Source: Rhodosorus marinus (Eukaryota > Rhodophyta > Stylonematophyceae > Stylonematales > Stylonemataceae). From it: DNA of 64,000 bases. A model generated the notes under the pieces. The model saw only the letters and a program-made list of their open reading frames with translations, was not told where the DNA came from and ran no database searches. A program made the translations under genes and the position numbers. The stretch is from NCBI GenBank assembly GCA_029953675.1, contig JAMWBK010000002.1:2418001-2482000 (forward strand), read 5' to 3'. Positions 44,754 through 57,797 of this stretch are shown here, one piece after another; within the stretch, counting starts at the first letter, position 1, and each line of letters starts with the position of its first letter.

Positions 44754-47700
44754 TCAGCGTCGATCATCTCTTCCGCCTGGCCTCCTAAGGCGCGCTTGGA
44801 CAGGGGCTCGGTTTCCCGGCAGGGGCCCTCTCTGAGAACCGGGTGGGTACATACGGGGCTCGCGGTCACTGCCTCTCATGCCAAAGTTCTGGCCGCTGTC
44901 CGAACGATGAAGCTGTCCTCTAGGTGATACTGGTCTGCTCGGCCCGTATTCCATTCTTCGGTTGTCGTCCCTGTTTGGAGGACCTGCGCAATTCGAGGCA
45001 TTCGAAGTTAAGCATAAACTCATCGGCAATTGATGGCGGGGCAAACGCCGGTACCTCGAGATCTCTTCTGATCGAAACGATTAGGTGAAAGGCTTTCCGC
45101 TCTGCGACGTTTCATCTGGTCGTCTTCTCCAATTTCGCCGTCGCTATCCCTCCCACGATGGCGCTTTTGTCGCTCAGGTGCGTTTCCGGGTCGGTCCAAA
45201 TGGTCGCCGTCTCTTCCATCCTAGAAAATGTGCAAGGGAACGCCAACGTTAAGTAGTCAATCGCGGAAAACGGTATTCAATTGTTCTGATTGGACTACCT
45301 TCATATCGTTCCTCCGCGACACCGGAGATCTGCGGTCGTCCCTATAGCCACCCGACGAGGTCTCCAACTGCGGTAGAGCCTTTGAGATCATCCTCGGCGC
45401 ATCACCACTCCCTTTGGGCTTCAGTTCCCAAGTTCGCCCTCCGGTCCTTCCCCGAATGGTTTCACTGTACATACTTCGCGGGGACATTGCAGGTTCGTTG
45501 TTGAAGTTTGGCTTTTCATCTCTTCTCTTTTGGTCCGGTCGCGGTTCCTCGCCTCCGCGCTTATCGTCGTCCTTTTTGGCCTCTCTCTTGTTGTCTCTGT
45601 TGGAGTCGTTTGTAGATCGGTTCTCCCTGTCATTAGTTTTCGGTCCATCCTTCTCGACATCGTCAGCCGTGCTCTTTGGTTTCCCCGAAGATCCCTTCTC
45701 GGCGACCTTGGCGTTGCTCTTTGTTGGCGGCGCGGTCTTAGTGCTTTCAACCTATTGCGCATATTTTTGTGGTCAGGTGGTCTGCTGCACAATAATTTGC
45801 ATCATTTGTGCAATCGTGAGGTGACATACTGGCTTCTTCTTTGACTTCGTGCTGCTGGACTTCACACCCTCCGATTTTCCTTGCCTCTTTCCAGCTTCAA
45901 GCATTGCGAAGTAGCTAGTTGACATAAGTCGTATATCCTCCCGATCACCATTTCTGAGCTTGTCCACCTGTCGAAACAACGCATTCTGAGTTTTCTAGAG
46001 ACGCCCGTGATAAAGCTCAATGCGAGTCAAGGAATTGTATTCATTCATACCCTGTCAACGATGATACTCCTCACGTCCTCGGTCTTCGGGAAGACGGATT
46101 GGATGGCGATCAAAACTACAAGAGCGTTGCGTACTTGCATGTACTCTGTACTCTCCAACGCCACATGAAACGCCTGTGGATAAACGCATCCGCTTGCCAG
46201 TCAGACGTCAAACTTGTGCTCTTGATACATTTGCACAGTTGTTCGAAGACGAATTGTCCAATACATCAATACCAATCGAATCTAGCCTCAACCACAGCCG
46301 GGTGCGCTCGGACAACTGCATCCAGCCGGCTCGTTCGATCAGGAGAGGATTCCCTACCTTCGCTAAGTGCTGATTCATTCGATTCATTATCAACACAAAT
46401 CCGGCATGACCATCCTTGCTCTGGAAATCGAAACACGCTTTCGGTAGACATTCCGACTCAAAGAGTTTCTTGTTCGTACGCCACTTTTCTGTGACGGTAA
46501 GTGTTTCGCAAAGAAACCTAGCCGACAGGACCACAGAGATTTTCTTATTAGGAGATGCGCTTTCGGCCAACTGCTCAGTTTCTCGATAACGAACCTCCCG
46601 AAGCGACTGGCTTCAGCTTCTGTACACGCGAAAACAAGCTGTCCAACGCTTCGACAAAGGGTCGAAATATAAGCCACAATGTTAAACTCCTCGACATCAA
46701 GTTCCACCATAACGTCGATTACGAATCGTGCAGTGTAGACGGAGTCGCTCTGAGAAGCTATACATCGCGGTACAACACATCGCTCGAGGAATACGTTAAC
46801 CAGTTCCAGTTTGTTTCCACCACCCGGGAAGAACTGTCGTCGGCAGAAACAGCCTGGTTTAGTTTGGCTGCGTTTCATGCTGTGATTCCAAGCTGCGTCA
46901 TACCTTGGATTTTCTAGCCCGAAGCCGCTTGAATATAGCTTTAGTGTGCGCCTCGTGGTCCTTGCTCTCCTTTTCCAACTGGGATAGCTCTGTTTTCATT
47001 GTCTTGTTACGCTCAGTCTGCTCCGTTCCGACCTCACTCGGAGGAGATTCCCTTAGGACATTATTGCGCTTGTTGATCTCGGTTTCATAAGCCGTTTTCG
47101 AAAAATAGATGTCATAGAGCGAAAGACACCAGAAGGTGGTATAAAATTCGGGCGATAGGTTCTATGCAATCAAATGGAGTAGTGTGTTAAGCAAGGGAAA
47201 GGACGAGATCCGGCGCTCCGACCGCCCGTTCAATCTTTATCTGCACTTTGAGGGTTCGTTCGCTGGATTTCTCACCTTGATGATATGTTCCGGCAGAGGA
47301 AAATCCAGTGAGAATGATTGCTGTTGATCTTTTTCTGTTCCGTTCTCTGTGGGCTTCTCAGTTGCCTCGGTTTTGTCTTCGCTCTCTGTAAGCCACCACG
47401 ACCGGTGAAGAGCGCACTGCTTAGTATGGCAACCTGAGTAGCTGAGCATTGATGCAACTCTCACCGTCCATTGCATTCTCTGCTTTCCCGTCTTTTACTT
47501 CGTCTGCCTCGTTTTCGGCTAGCTTTTCGCCTCCATCGAGTTCCAACTCCAAGTAATCCATCTGGTAGCGATTGAGTTGGAAAGCAATATCTGGCTCAAC
47601 ATTGTATGCTACAAGGTCTCCGACCCCCAAAACGGAGAGCCGTTTGCTCTTCGTTCCCTTCGTCGCGTTCTGGTGCTGCAGGAACTCGGAGTAGAGAGTC

Positions 47701-50700
47701 AAGAAATCCTGGAATGGAAAGTTGGAAAACGCGAATACCTCAGCAAAGACCATCCTAAGGGATAGATTTCTCACTTGGGGAGCGCACTGGATTTCCCTCC
47801 GCTCAATACCTGGCATCTATCATAAACATTGCCGATAATCTTCAGGGGTCTACTTCTAAAATCTGCGGAGAATATTATGTCCTGCCTCTGCTGCTCAACA
47901 GCAATCGGCAGATGAGAGGTCAACCCAGATGCGAACAGCTCGTCTCGAAGTTTGGTTTCGGACTTTTTCGCACTGATAGTCGTCCCTCCCGCGCTGAGCA
48001 CGTTGGTAATAACGATATCCTTAAGGATCTGCAGTGGCAGAGAGAATGTGGGAAGTCAGTCTCTTAACCCAGAATTTGTTTCTCAACGCGTTGTATTTGT
48101 CCAAGGACACTTACAGGTCCGGCGTTCAGGGACTCAATCTGTGAAAGGCTCAGTTCCTCAATAATAGAAATACCGGTCATGCTGGAGACCACTTCACTTA
48201 GGAGAAATATTACAAGGGGGTCACCTTCCTGCATGGAATTGAAAGCGAATCCGAGGAAGGCCTTCATTTCCAAGCTCGCCGGGTATCGCCTCAGTACCAA
48301 TCCGGAAAATGCACAAAGGTTCGCAAACCTGTTCAGCGCAAAAACGAAACAACGCCGAGGGTCAGGAAACAACATTTGTGCTTGAGATCAAGCCTCAGCA
48401 GTTCGCCGAAAGCATGTTCTTGCTGCGAACCATTGAGCAATGTTTGTGCCGTCCTGCTTGAGCCTATCACGGTCACGATTCGAAAGTTGTTGAACACAGC
48501 TGTACAATAGAGTATCAAAGGCCAGATTTGTGACATAGCGGAGGGACTCTACGAGTGGTGGGATAATATTCTCGTAGCTCTTGACCTGCTCCAGCATTGC
48601 ATCAAATACTGGCATGCAGTTTCCTGTACAGCGAGATCGTCAATGGAAATCTTTAGAGCTCTTTTCTATTTTTGAGGGTATAAGGGTACCACCAAGCTTC
48701 GCCTTACCATGGGCAATCTTTGCAAGGCTGCGACCTGTATGCTTCTCGTTATCTTTGGTTAGCCTCCTGAGAACGCCCCTGGTTTCCTTCGCGGTCATCG
48801 CATTGACCACAAGCAGTATGGGGTTTTGAGCTACAGCCTCTCGTCGAAGCCAGTGGTAGTACTCAAACCTCTTGTCCAGGGGGACAGATTGGATTGCTTC
48901 CCAAAATTCGACAGAGAGAGGAGCGTTGCAACGAGTGAGGGAGACCCCAGGAAGAAGCATATCTCGAACGATAAGATCGAACAAGTCCGGATGGATGGAT
49001 TCTTTCTGTGTGTGGAAAGCAGCCGGACAGTGGAGATACGAGGATCAGGGCGAATTTGCATAAAGAAACTCTTCTTTTCTACGCTGGGAAGCTAGAAGCG
49101 CCTCCCCGGGATGAGCAGATGCTGACCAGACTTACCTTTTCAATAGACGCGAAGAACCTGGTCAACCGAAAAAGAAATCTGGTATCTCTATAGCAGTTCG
49201 ATCGAAGGACCTTCAGCATGTCGTACAGCGGATGAGAAGAGGGGTCCTTGACCCATCCCTCGACGTCCGATAAGGGCGGTACGATTCCCTGCTCCATGCT
49301 TCCCAGCGGAAGGTGACCTCGTTTGCGACTACCATGGGAAGCAGACCCTAAAAGGTGATGTGTCAAAAACCCCAGACGTAAGCTTTCGGGGTCCGTCTCC
49401 ATTATCACAAGCCTAGAAATGTCCATGCTCTGTACCTGCATAGTTTCCGGCCTGTGCAAGTATTGAATCAGCGAGGGATGTTAACGCTTGCGCCACCGAG
49501 CCGTGCAGAGCAACATCCAAAGACGTAGTTTCCGTTCCAAGTCTGGTAATTACTACTTCAGCTGTACTCCAATCTCCAAGCCGAAGGGAAGCCGCGAGCA
49601 AACCGATTTTTTGGCAATTGCTTCCTTCGTATGGACCCCTTTGTAAAAGTTCCAGCTCTTCCTACGAAATCAGGTACAACAATGCAGCGTGTTGGTCGCC
49701 AGAAACGGTGATGCCGCATTCATCTCGATCTTCCCTAGTGTCCTCCTGCGCCTTACCTCATTTGTCAACTCCTTTTCAATCTCATCCTTTGCCAAGCTCA
49801 CAATCTGCACCTTCTTCGCCAAAGCCTTGCACTTTTCCCGGAACGTGGTTTCTAGCAAACACAACGGGTCCTCTTCACCGCTGGCGGGGTCTTGAGGACT
49901 CAGATGTGGCCAGAGATTATCCAGCTCGACTAACCCTTCCCTCACGAGCAATGCCGAGACGTTCAGAACGGGCATAAGCGTTCTATCGTCGCTCCTCGAC
50001 CCTTCCTTTTCGACATTGTCTTGCTTGGCGCCATCCTTTGCTTCGTGGTAACGCTGAAGCTTGAATCCTATTAGCTGTGTGATGTATTCGATCTGAGAAA
50101 CGTTCCGAATCAAGTCAGCTCTCCAACGTTGGATACTGGCATAGGTTATCAACCGATAGTTGAAGTGCGAGTTGAAGCCCGGGGTGGACGTTCTTACTCT
50201 GTACTGTCTGAGGAGCTTATTGAAAAACAGTGGCAGCTTGAAGCTCGCTGGTGAGTCAATAGGAAGTCGTTGATCGCGAATTTCCAAAGCGGTCAGAGCA
50301 ATATCAATAACTCGAGTTGGGTCGAGATCGAAAAAGCCGATCAGACTTTGGACGGTTTGAACTCGTCTTGAACACGCGTCTTCGTCCGTCAAGTCCGGCT
50401 CCACCGCAAGATCCACAAGCTCTACAAGCAGCTTACTAAACCCTTCGGATTCTTCCCTTAGCAGGTTGAACTTGCGCTGGGTGTAGAATATTCTTGTGTT
50501 GGTAATGACCACCTTCTTCGACCACCACTGCGCGGTTCGAACGAGTCCACTGACTTCAAGGATCTCCGGTTCAAGCCTCTCTCGGAGCAACCATTCATCC
50601 ACAAGCTTTCGTTCGTTGATCATCTTCACCATACTGCTCAAGCACGAGAACGACGTTTTCGGCTCCTTGCTGTACGGTGTCATTGTATTTGCAAACCTGA

Positions 50701-51161
50701 AAGTTTCATAGCGAGCACGATCAGTACCAAAAAAAGGAAACTCTCATGAGAACGCAAAAAATCTCGAACTAAAGGCCTGGTGATATCACGAAATGCTTGT
50801 GCTAACTAGTAGTTCGGACGCAAAGTCGTGAAGCAGACTACAGCTGTTTCTACGACACTAGTCAAGGCGCCCGAAAAGGAGCCAGGGAGAAAGTTGAAGT
50901 CCAAGCCAACATCGACAAACAAAGCAGCGCTCCAGGAGCGCGAAATTTGCCAAAGAAAGCGTTGTCATACCATAGCGCGTCGACGAGCTCCGACGCTGTA
51001 ATCTGATCACCTTTCAATTTACTCTCGATTTCCTTCATCGCTTCCTCAACGCTCACAGAGGGTGGGACACTCATCACGCTCTTCTCCATCAGTTCCCCAA
51101 GCAAGGTCCATACTTGACCAGGAGACGTTGTCTTCGTTTTCATCTTGTCATCCACTTCCAT
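44754..51161 (-). CDS. THOC2: THO complex subunit 2 (THOC2/THO2)
   Basis: THOC2 is the scaffold of the THO complex, which couples transcription to mRNP packaging and export through TREX. The gene spans 6.4 kb with many exons. Exon 1 (50971-51161) starts at the ATG at 51161; exon 2 (49757-50696) contains LLRERLEPEILE, then RIFYTQRKFNLLREESEGFSKL and FFDLDPTRVIDIAL, the most diagnostic THOC2 block. Later exons include PLSVEFWEAIQSVPLDKRFEYY with YHWLRREA (about 48900), SLEMKAFLGFAFNSMQEGDP (about 48260) and FPFQDFLTLYSEFLQHQNAT (about 47700). The C-terminus (44754-45800) is Arg/Asp/Ser/Pro-rich and disordered, as in metazoan and plant THOC2. Internal splice sites were not all fixed; the last exons especially are tentative. 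Confidence 0.88.
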
Positions 51162-52562
51162 CGTGAACGACGGAAACCCCCAAAACCACAACTCCTCAAG
51201 AAAGAGCTCGAAACAAATTCAAGTCGCCGCGTACGAAGTACAAAACCAACCCACCCTCAAAGCTTCCATCCCCAACACCCGAAATCCTTCAACAAGAAGA
51301 CTTTTGCAGACCTTCCTCCCCAACCGACATGACAAAAAATCCCTTTCGCGACCTGAAGAGGACGGACAAGGACGAAAGCATTGCAAGATCTGTTGGATAG
51401 AGATAGTGATTAACGATACCTAGTCTGATCGTCAATCAGTGAATGGTCTTAAGAACTCGAAAGAAGATCCCTGTCTGACAAGATGGAATGAATCGATCGG
51501 GACGAACGAATCGGTTTCGCCACCGGAAGAGCATGGGCTAAGGACGAAAACGTTTGCAAAAAATCTGTTGCGTAGAGTGTAGCAATTATCTACAAGTAGC
51601 CTGGTATTGAACAAAGTGCATAGTATTCAGAACTCGAAAGAAGATCAGTGTGAAGAAGCCTACCAAACCTACATGTCAGCTCATCCGCTTCGCACGCTGA
51701 AAGAGGATGGACAAGGACGAGAGCATTGTAAGATCTGTTGCATAGAGGTAGCGGTTATCGATATGCAATCTGGTAATCAATCAGTGAATGGTCTGACAAG
51801 ATGGAATGGATCGATCGGGACTCCCGAGTCGTTTTCGCTACCTGAAAAGCATGGACTGAGGACAAAAGCATCTTCCAAAGCTCTGTTGCGTAGAGGGTAA
51901 TGATTATCAATAAGTAGCTTGGTACTCAACGAAGAGCATAGTATTCAGAACCAAAAGATCCCTATCTGACAAGATGGAATCGATTGATCAAAACTAGCTC
52001 ATAGGTGCAGTGCCTGAAGAGGATGGACCTTGGCAAAAGCATTGTTAGATCTGTTTACGTAGACATTTTGGCTACTTAAGCCTAGGTTGAGCGAAGTGCC
52101 ATGGTCTATAAAGTCTCCAAAGAAGATCCCTGTCTGACACGATAACATCGATCGACACCCGGGCTAGTAAGTCAGTGCTCTACCTGAATGGGGTGCCCAT
52201 GGACAACCGCACCGCAGTGTACCTACTCCAGGCAAGATTGATCCCCGTCGTGGCTCTCAAACTGTTTCTTTAAAAGCCTCGGGTGACCATGGTCTTGAAG
52301 CTCAGGAAGTAGAGCACTCGTTCATTGAACAAACTCGTGTGGAAGGATTTTTAGATTATCCTGTAGAAGCTTTGGGGAACGTTAGACCCAATCTTGAAGT
52401 AGATTAATGACGAAGAAGGGAAAGGCTTGTCAGTCCGTCAGCCTTTAAAGAGCCTTTAGGCTGGTGTGGACCACAGACACTTCTCCGACCGTCATCGAGG
52501 TGAGGTGGGTATGAGCTGAGAGATAGTTTTGTCTTTTTCACGAGCTTTTGGTGGGGACTGGT
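51162..52562. other. Divergent promoter region occupied by a satellite-like array
   Basis: The region lies between THOC2 and the M32 peptidase, which are transcribed away from each other. Most of it is the tandem array listed separately; about 52200-52560 should hold the peptidase promoter. An open frame across part of the array (51607-51900) is not believed to be a gene. Confidence 0.5.
51355..52190. repeat. Diverged tandem array, about 170-bp period, five units
   Basis: Units start near 51355, 51526, 51699, 51844 and 52016, with a possible sixth starting at 52185. Each starts with a variant of GAAGAGGATGGAC and carries AAGCATTG..AGATCTGTTG or close variants; most also have GATGGAATC-like and ATCGATCGGGAC-like blocks. 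Spacings are 171, 173, 145, 172 and 169 bp. Copies differ at many positions, so the array is old or under weak homogenisation. Confidence 0.85.
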
Positions 52563-54983
52563 ATGTATCGGAGCGGGTTTGTTGGGTCTGGTGGTGTTGG
52601 TGGAAGGGCGGCAGGCTTGAGAAGGATAGTGTGCGTAAGAATGGTTTCGACTTCTGCCACGACTCCAAAGACGGCGTACGCGGAGCTTTGCGATAGGTTG
52701 AAGGAGATTAGCTACTTGGGAGGGGTCGCTGGTTTACTGGGATGGGATGAGCAGGTTATGCTGCCTGAGGGCGGGATGACCGCTCGAGGGAAGCAGAAGG
52801 CGGCGCTGGCAGCGACGCTGCACGACAAGCAAACGGATTCCAGGTTGGGCGAGCTGATCACTACGGCTGAATCAGATGCGCAGGCTCTCGGACTCATGGA
52901 GCAGGCAAACATCCGAGATGCACGGATAGCTTACGATCGGTGAGCTTGATGCACGATCCGATGGCGCTGGTTGATCCTCTCAACTGAATAAAAGTCTTGC
53001 GTTTGTTCCTCCCAGCCATACAAAACTATCCCGGGAATTGGCGGCGAGGGAAGCAGAGCTTGGAGTCGAGGGTTTCATTGCTTGGAAGAAGGCTCGCGAG
53101 GAATCGAATTTCTCGATGTTCGCACCAGTCCTTCAGAAGATTGTTGACTTAAGAAAGGAAATCGCGAGCGTAACGAAACCTGAATGGGATTCTTACGACG
53201 CGTGCATTGACCTCTTTGAAAGGGGGATGACATCGGCACGCCTTACAGAGATCTTTGATGAGCTGAAAGCAGGGTTGGTACCTTTGTTAAACGATATTCG
53301 TGGCGCCCTTGACGCACAGCCGGAATTGCCCTCCGGCTTAAGAGGATCTGAAGATTGGGACACCGAAAAACAAGCTGAGCTTTCTCGACAGGTAAGGAAA
53401 ACCAAGGAGAATTTTCTTCTACGAACGCCCTGAAGAAGGCACTGGATAGAGATACGCCCTCGGCAACTGAGAGAGAGACGTTCTTTTCCTTGGAAACAGA
53501 TAGCGGAAGCACTTGGGTTTGATTTTCAGAGGTAATTTTGCATGAGATCAGACCATCACGTATCCGATCTATGCTCTTGAGACACTGGCCATACTTGCCT
53601 TTGGCCGTGCTTGTTTTAATGGTGTCTGATACTTTTTTTCTGCGCTGCCTTTGACTCATTGACAGAGGACGATTGGATGTCTCTGTACATCCCTTTACCG
53701 GTGGAAGCGATCCCGCTGACGTCAGAATCACGACTCGATATTCGTCTGATAATCCATGGTAAGTGCGAAACCACAATCCCCAGCTCACCGATCAACTGAT
53801 CCTCTCGATTCAGCTCCTCAGAAAAGAGACACGAGTTCCATCTTTAGTCTTGAGTCCAAGCCACACAATTGAGTCGTTTCCAGAGATATCTGTTGCTTCT
53901 TAGCGCATTGTCCATGTTCTGGTTGCTGTTTGCAAGAGTGTATATCTGACGCGACGGTTTTTGTTTCTGTTCATAGGGAGGTATGTTAAGAATGTGACTG
54001 ACTATATCGACTCTCCGAGGAGCAAATCTAAAGTGAGTACTGACTTTGTTGTCTCTGCAGGGTATTATGGGAACAGTCCACGAGGTGGGACATGCTATGT
54101 ACGAGCAAGGGAGGAACGAAGATTTCAGTGGACTTCCAGTGAGTTCCGCACTGAGCTTGGGAACGCACGAGAGCCAGAGTCTATTCTGGGAACGGTATGT
54201 GGGGCAGAGTCTCGGTTTCTGGGAGTTTGCGAGTAAGGCGGTGCATGAGATATTCCCACACACTTCATCCATTCCGGCGGAGGAGTTTTATCGTGGAGTC
54301 AACCGCGTGATGCCCAATTGCTTTATTCGTGTTGAAACCGATGAAGTAAGGCTGAAGAAGGAAGAGGGTCGGACTTCCAGACTCTGTTCTCGGGAGTTTT
54401 GAAAACTGACCTGGTTTTGTTTTCTGTGAAGGTGACCTACCCGCTTCACGTCATCCTGCGGTTCGAGTTGGAGAAAGGGATGATGGATGGTTCAATTGCG
54501 CTGGAAGACGTTCCTCGTCTCTGGAACGACAAATTTGAAGAGTACCTCGGTGTGCGCCCGGACTCGGATGCAAATGGAGTTTTGCAGGACGTCCATTGGA
54601 GCGGCGGAGCAATCGGGTACTTCCCAACGTACACGTTGGGTGCTATTGCTGGTGCGCAGTGGTTTTATGCCGTAAAGAAGGAGTTTCCAGATCTCAACGA
54701 AAAGATGGCAAAAGGAGAATTCTCCGAGGTTGGAAGAAACCAAAATATATATCAGCTCTCCACTCAGCACTCCACGACGTGCTGACCCGTGTCAAAAAAA
54801 TTCTTCATTCCACGCTCTTAGGTGAAGAAGTGGCTCAACGAAAAAATCCACTCCGTTGGCAGCCTGCACTCATCCTTGGATGAGCTGCTAGAGTCGGTGA
54901 CAGGTGAACCGCTCAACGTCAAGTACTTCCTTCAGTATCTCAACGACAAATACAGGGCATACTATGGGCTGGAGATCTACTGA
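52563..54983 (+). CDS. M32-family metallocarboxypeptidase (Taq type)
   Basis: Eight exons (52563-52939, 53016-53391, 53500-53531, 53666-53758, 53981-54032, 54061-54345, 54432-54728, 54822-54983) give 557 residues. The zinc site is GTVHEVGHAMYEQG (HExxH), with the family motifs HPFTGGSDPADVRITTRYSS upstream, HESQSLFWERYVG downstream, and HWSGGAIGYFPTYTLG near the end. The enzyme removes C-terminal residues from peptides. The N-terminus before MVSTSATTPK is Gly/Arg-rich without acidic residues and may direct the protein to mitochondria or plastid. The small exon 5 adds a 17-residue insert (YVKNVTDYIDSPRSKSK) just before the zinc motif, absent from bacterial enzymes I remember; its acceptor (GGGAG) is atypical. 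Confidence 0.9.
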
Positions 54984-56476
54984 GATGGAGAATTGGTTGA
55001 TGCCTCAAGAAGTTGTAGAGAGCATTCAAAACGCTCTCTATTTAGCGGTCATTGACGAAGCATAAATGTTCAACCGGATCTACGTGATGAAACTATGTTT
55101 TGTAACAAGAAAATCTGCAACTGTGCTCACGAGTCTGCAGGCTGTAAACGAAACCTCGGAACGCGTCTTAGCAGACGTCCATCTCAACGAAGACTTCAGC
55201 TGAATCATCAAATTGCCAGCGATGGCAAGGGATTCGCGGAGCTGTACCCTCTTAAAAGAATATATACGCAGCTCCTTCAAGTCGTCCTTCTCAGACAGTT
55301 CCGTGCTTGGACTTGACTTCGGTTTGGTGTTTCAGGCGGAGCTGGAGATGTGATTAACATTATATGCGGGTATGCACCCTCGGGCATTGGTGCATCTCGT
55401 CGTTCCACTACAGGTTTTGCAACATATGTGCGCGGCTGCTACCCGATCCACTGCAAGCCCAGCTACGTAATAGCCTACTGCGCTTGATGTTATGCACAAA
55501 ATTTGGTTTTAAGTACTGGCTGATCCTTCGGCGACTCCACCAGCTCCCATGTCGAAGATCGGTAACGAGAAGAGAAGTCCTCCATCGGAGCGGTCCTCCA
55601 CGACTCACCATCGCGGACTTGCGAAAAGCTTCCTTCACATTCTTTGATTCCGAGATGCCTTCGACGTTCGTTTGCAGCCTCGCCAATGTCTCAGGCTGGA
55701 TAAATTGGTGACCCACGAGTTAGGTGAACTACTCTTTACCACAGCACTCGTACCGTTTGCATCAACACCATGGGTGGAGGACGAAAACACATCATCCGCG
55801 CATCCGCCCGATTTGCTGACTCCGATCAGGCTGGCTGACTTGGTTCAGCTTTTCAACCACTATTTTCAGCTCTCCATGGGAAAAACTCTGTCATTCACCA
55901 CTACCTCTAACAAAACATGCCTTCGTGCTTCTCAGACTCCTGCGGGGATAAGTACCGTCCTCTTCCGTTGGTCTCGACAATTGATGATTTTGCTGAGACG
56001 GCAGAATCAGCGAAGCCACAGGCTTGCAATCTGCAGCCCTTCTCACTGTAGGGCCCTTGATGCATAATCATGATCGGTTTGATCCGGAATTCGCTTGTAC
56101 CGAACACATCGCGGAGATAGGTGAGGCATATCCGCGGAGGTGGAACTGAGGCTTCACTGAGAAATATTCCACTACTTAACTGTGAACCAATCCGCGATAT
56201 TATAAGTATTCGCTGAGGTCCTTAACGTCTCCCACCTGCACTAAAGCGATGGAATCCTTTCGCATCTGCATCATCTCTCTCCCGAACCTTCTCCTCCTAG
56301 TCAGAGCACATTTCTCTGTATCGTTATCGCACCAGATTGTCAGTAACGACGGTCGGTAAAAGGGCGAGAGGATAGACAGAGTGCGAGTAAATGCTTTTGG
56401 GGGTTCTTGTGTATGTGATAGAAGTGTGTGAACTTCTCATTAGGAACTAGGACTTATTTAACTTGTTTTGTTTTAG
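54984..56476. other. Region with an unrecognised coding-like stretch on the minus strand
   Basis: The minus strand has open, protein-like frames at 55080-55333 (with KELRIYSFKRVQLRESLAIA and a stop after KHSFIT) and 55600-55710 (QPETLARLQTNVEGISESKN). They may be exons of one gene, but I could not join them through consistent splice sites, and no family is recognised. The plus strand has no supported gene before LYRM7. Confidence 0.35.
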
Positions 56477-57252
56477 ATGGCTGTGCCGAGGCCAGCGAGT
56501 TTATCAGCCTTCCGTGAGTGGCATTGCCGTCAAAAATTTCTTTTCCTGTTTTTTTCTTTTTGATGTCGAACAGGTGCTGGTATTGGTTTTGGACTTTTCG
56601 TTTTCATCAAGCTGAACTGGGATTTGTTTTTTTGCGTTTTTTGATTTGTGGTCTTCATGCGGTCTGCAGGAGCACTCCTGCGTGCGCAACATAAGTAAGC
56701 AGTGACCTGCTTGCAAGCTCCGGAACGGAGATGGAGGAATGCAGGATGATTTTATGCTCCATGTTCTAACGTGCGGATTCTGATGTTTCGTTTCAGGACT
56801 TTTGTAGGAGACAAGGAAATGCTGGAGCGGGCTAGGATTCATTCTCGAGAACGTAGGATCACTAATTCTTGCCGATCTTGGAGCCGAAATAGGAACGTTT
56901 CTGACTTGTTTGGGTGTTCATCCTCATCTCCCGCAGAGTTTCTCAAGAACAAGGACTTAACAGACGATGCAGAAATAGAGAGACTCCGTAAGGAGGCCGA
57001 TAATGTAAGTCCTGTTTACCTCGCTTCTGTTTGCGAATGCTCCGCACACTTACGGGAACGACGTTCTCAAAACTCAGGCCACCGACTTTATCTTAAACGA
57101 CGTCGTCCGTGCGGAACTCAACCAAAAGAATGGACGATACGGTATGCATCGAACCACAGTACCCACGACACCCTGAACTGGAATGCCTAAGCCCTCAATC
57201 ATGTGCGTCTTCCGCAGTAATTGATGGAGCAAAGCTGACGGAGAGGAAGTGA
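56477..57252 (+). CDS. LYRM7: LYR-motif complex III assembly factor (LYRM7/MZM1)
   Basis: MZM1/LYRM7 is a matrix chaperone that holds the Rieske iron-sulfur protein before its insertion into complex III. Six small exons (56477-56513, 56670-56694, 56797-56852, 56937-57004, 57078-57141, 57218-57252) give 94 residues. The N-terminal helix SAFRALLRAQHKTF carries a variant of the LYR motif (LLR), followed by GDKEMLERARIHSRE, FLKNKDLTDDAEIERLRKEA and NDVVRAELNQKNGRY, the MZM1 order. All introns are GT-AG and change phase correctly. Other LYR proteins lack this C-terminal part. It is expected in the mitochondrial matrix, with no obvious separate presequence. Confidence 0.85.
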
Positions 57253-57797
57253 CGATCGGTAACAAGTCATTCGCTACATGCTGACTGAACTAGATGGCCC
57301 CCGTGAAGACCTTGGTGGGCCCTTTTGAATACATGGCGATACCAAGTCTTTTGCAGTTGATTTTTCAGGACATTCGCCCTGCTTCCGCCCAGCAGGTTCA
57401 CTTGCTAGTGGGAGTTTCTATACGCGGTATGCTGAGAGTCCACCAGCTTCCCCGGCTATCGCCACTACCGTTCTCTACTTCGTTTTCAACGCAAAACGAA
57501 CATGTGCACACACTTCATGTTGAGGGGACGCTCCGAAATTTATTTAGCATCTAGTTACACGCTCATCAAAACACAAAAAGAAAAATATGTGTACTCGGAC
57601 GTGCTACTGGTTTGTAATGAAATCCCTGAGCCACTCGGAACAGCCGATATTGCACTGCAAATTTTCGTCTCCCCGCTCGGAATCCACGAGCTCGGCAAGC
57701 TTGCGGAAAAAAACACACGGTTCCTCGGCTGCGTGATGCGGTCGTCTGGACAACACTAGCGACGACGTCAGAGTTGATGTGGCACCAGAACGGACCC
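57253..57797. other. Convergent gap between LYRM7 and ferrochelatase
   Basis: Two overlapping plus-strand frames (57294-57554 and 57502-57759) show no family motifs and are not called. Confidence 0.4.

Noticed and set aside
45414-45844. Long plus-strand frames within the THOC2 3' end
   Set aside because: They mirror the Arg/Asp/Ser-rich C-terminal exons of THOC2 and have no features of their own.
51607-51900. A 97-codon frame inside the tandem array
   Set aside because: It crosses repeat-unit borders and is explained by the repeat sequence, not by a gene.
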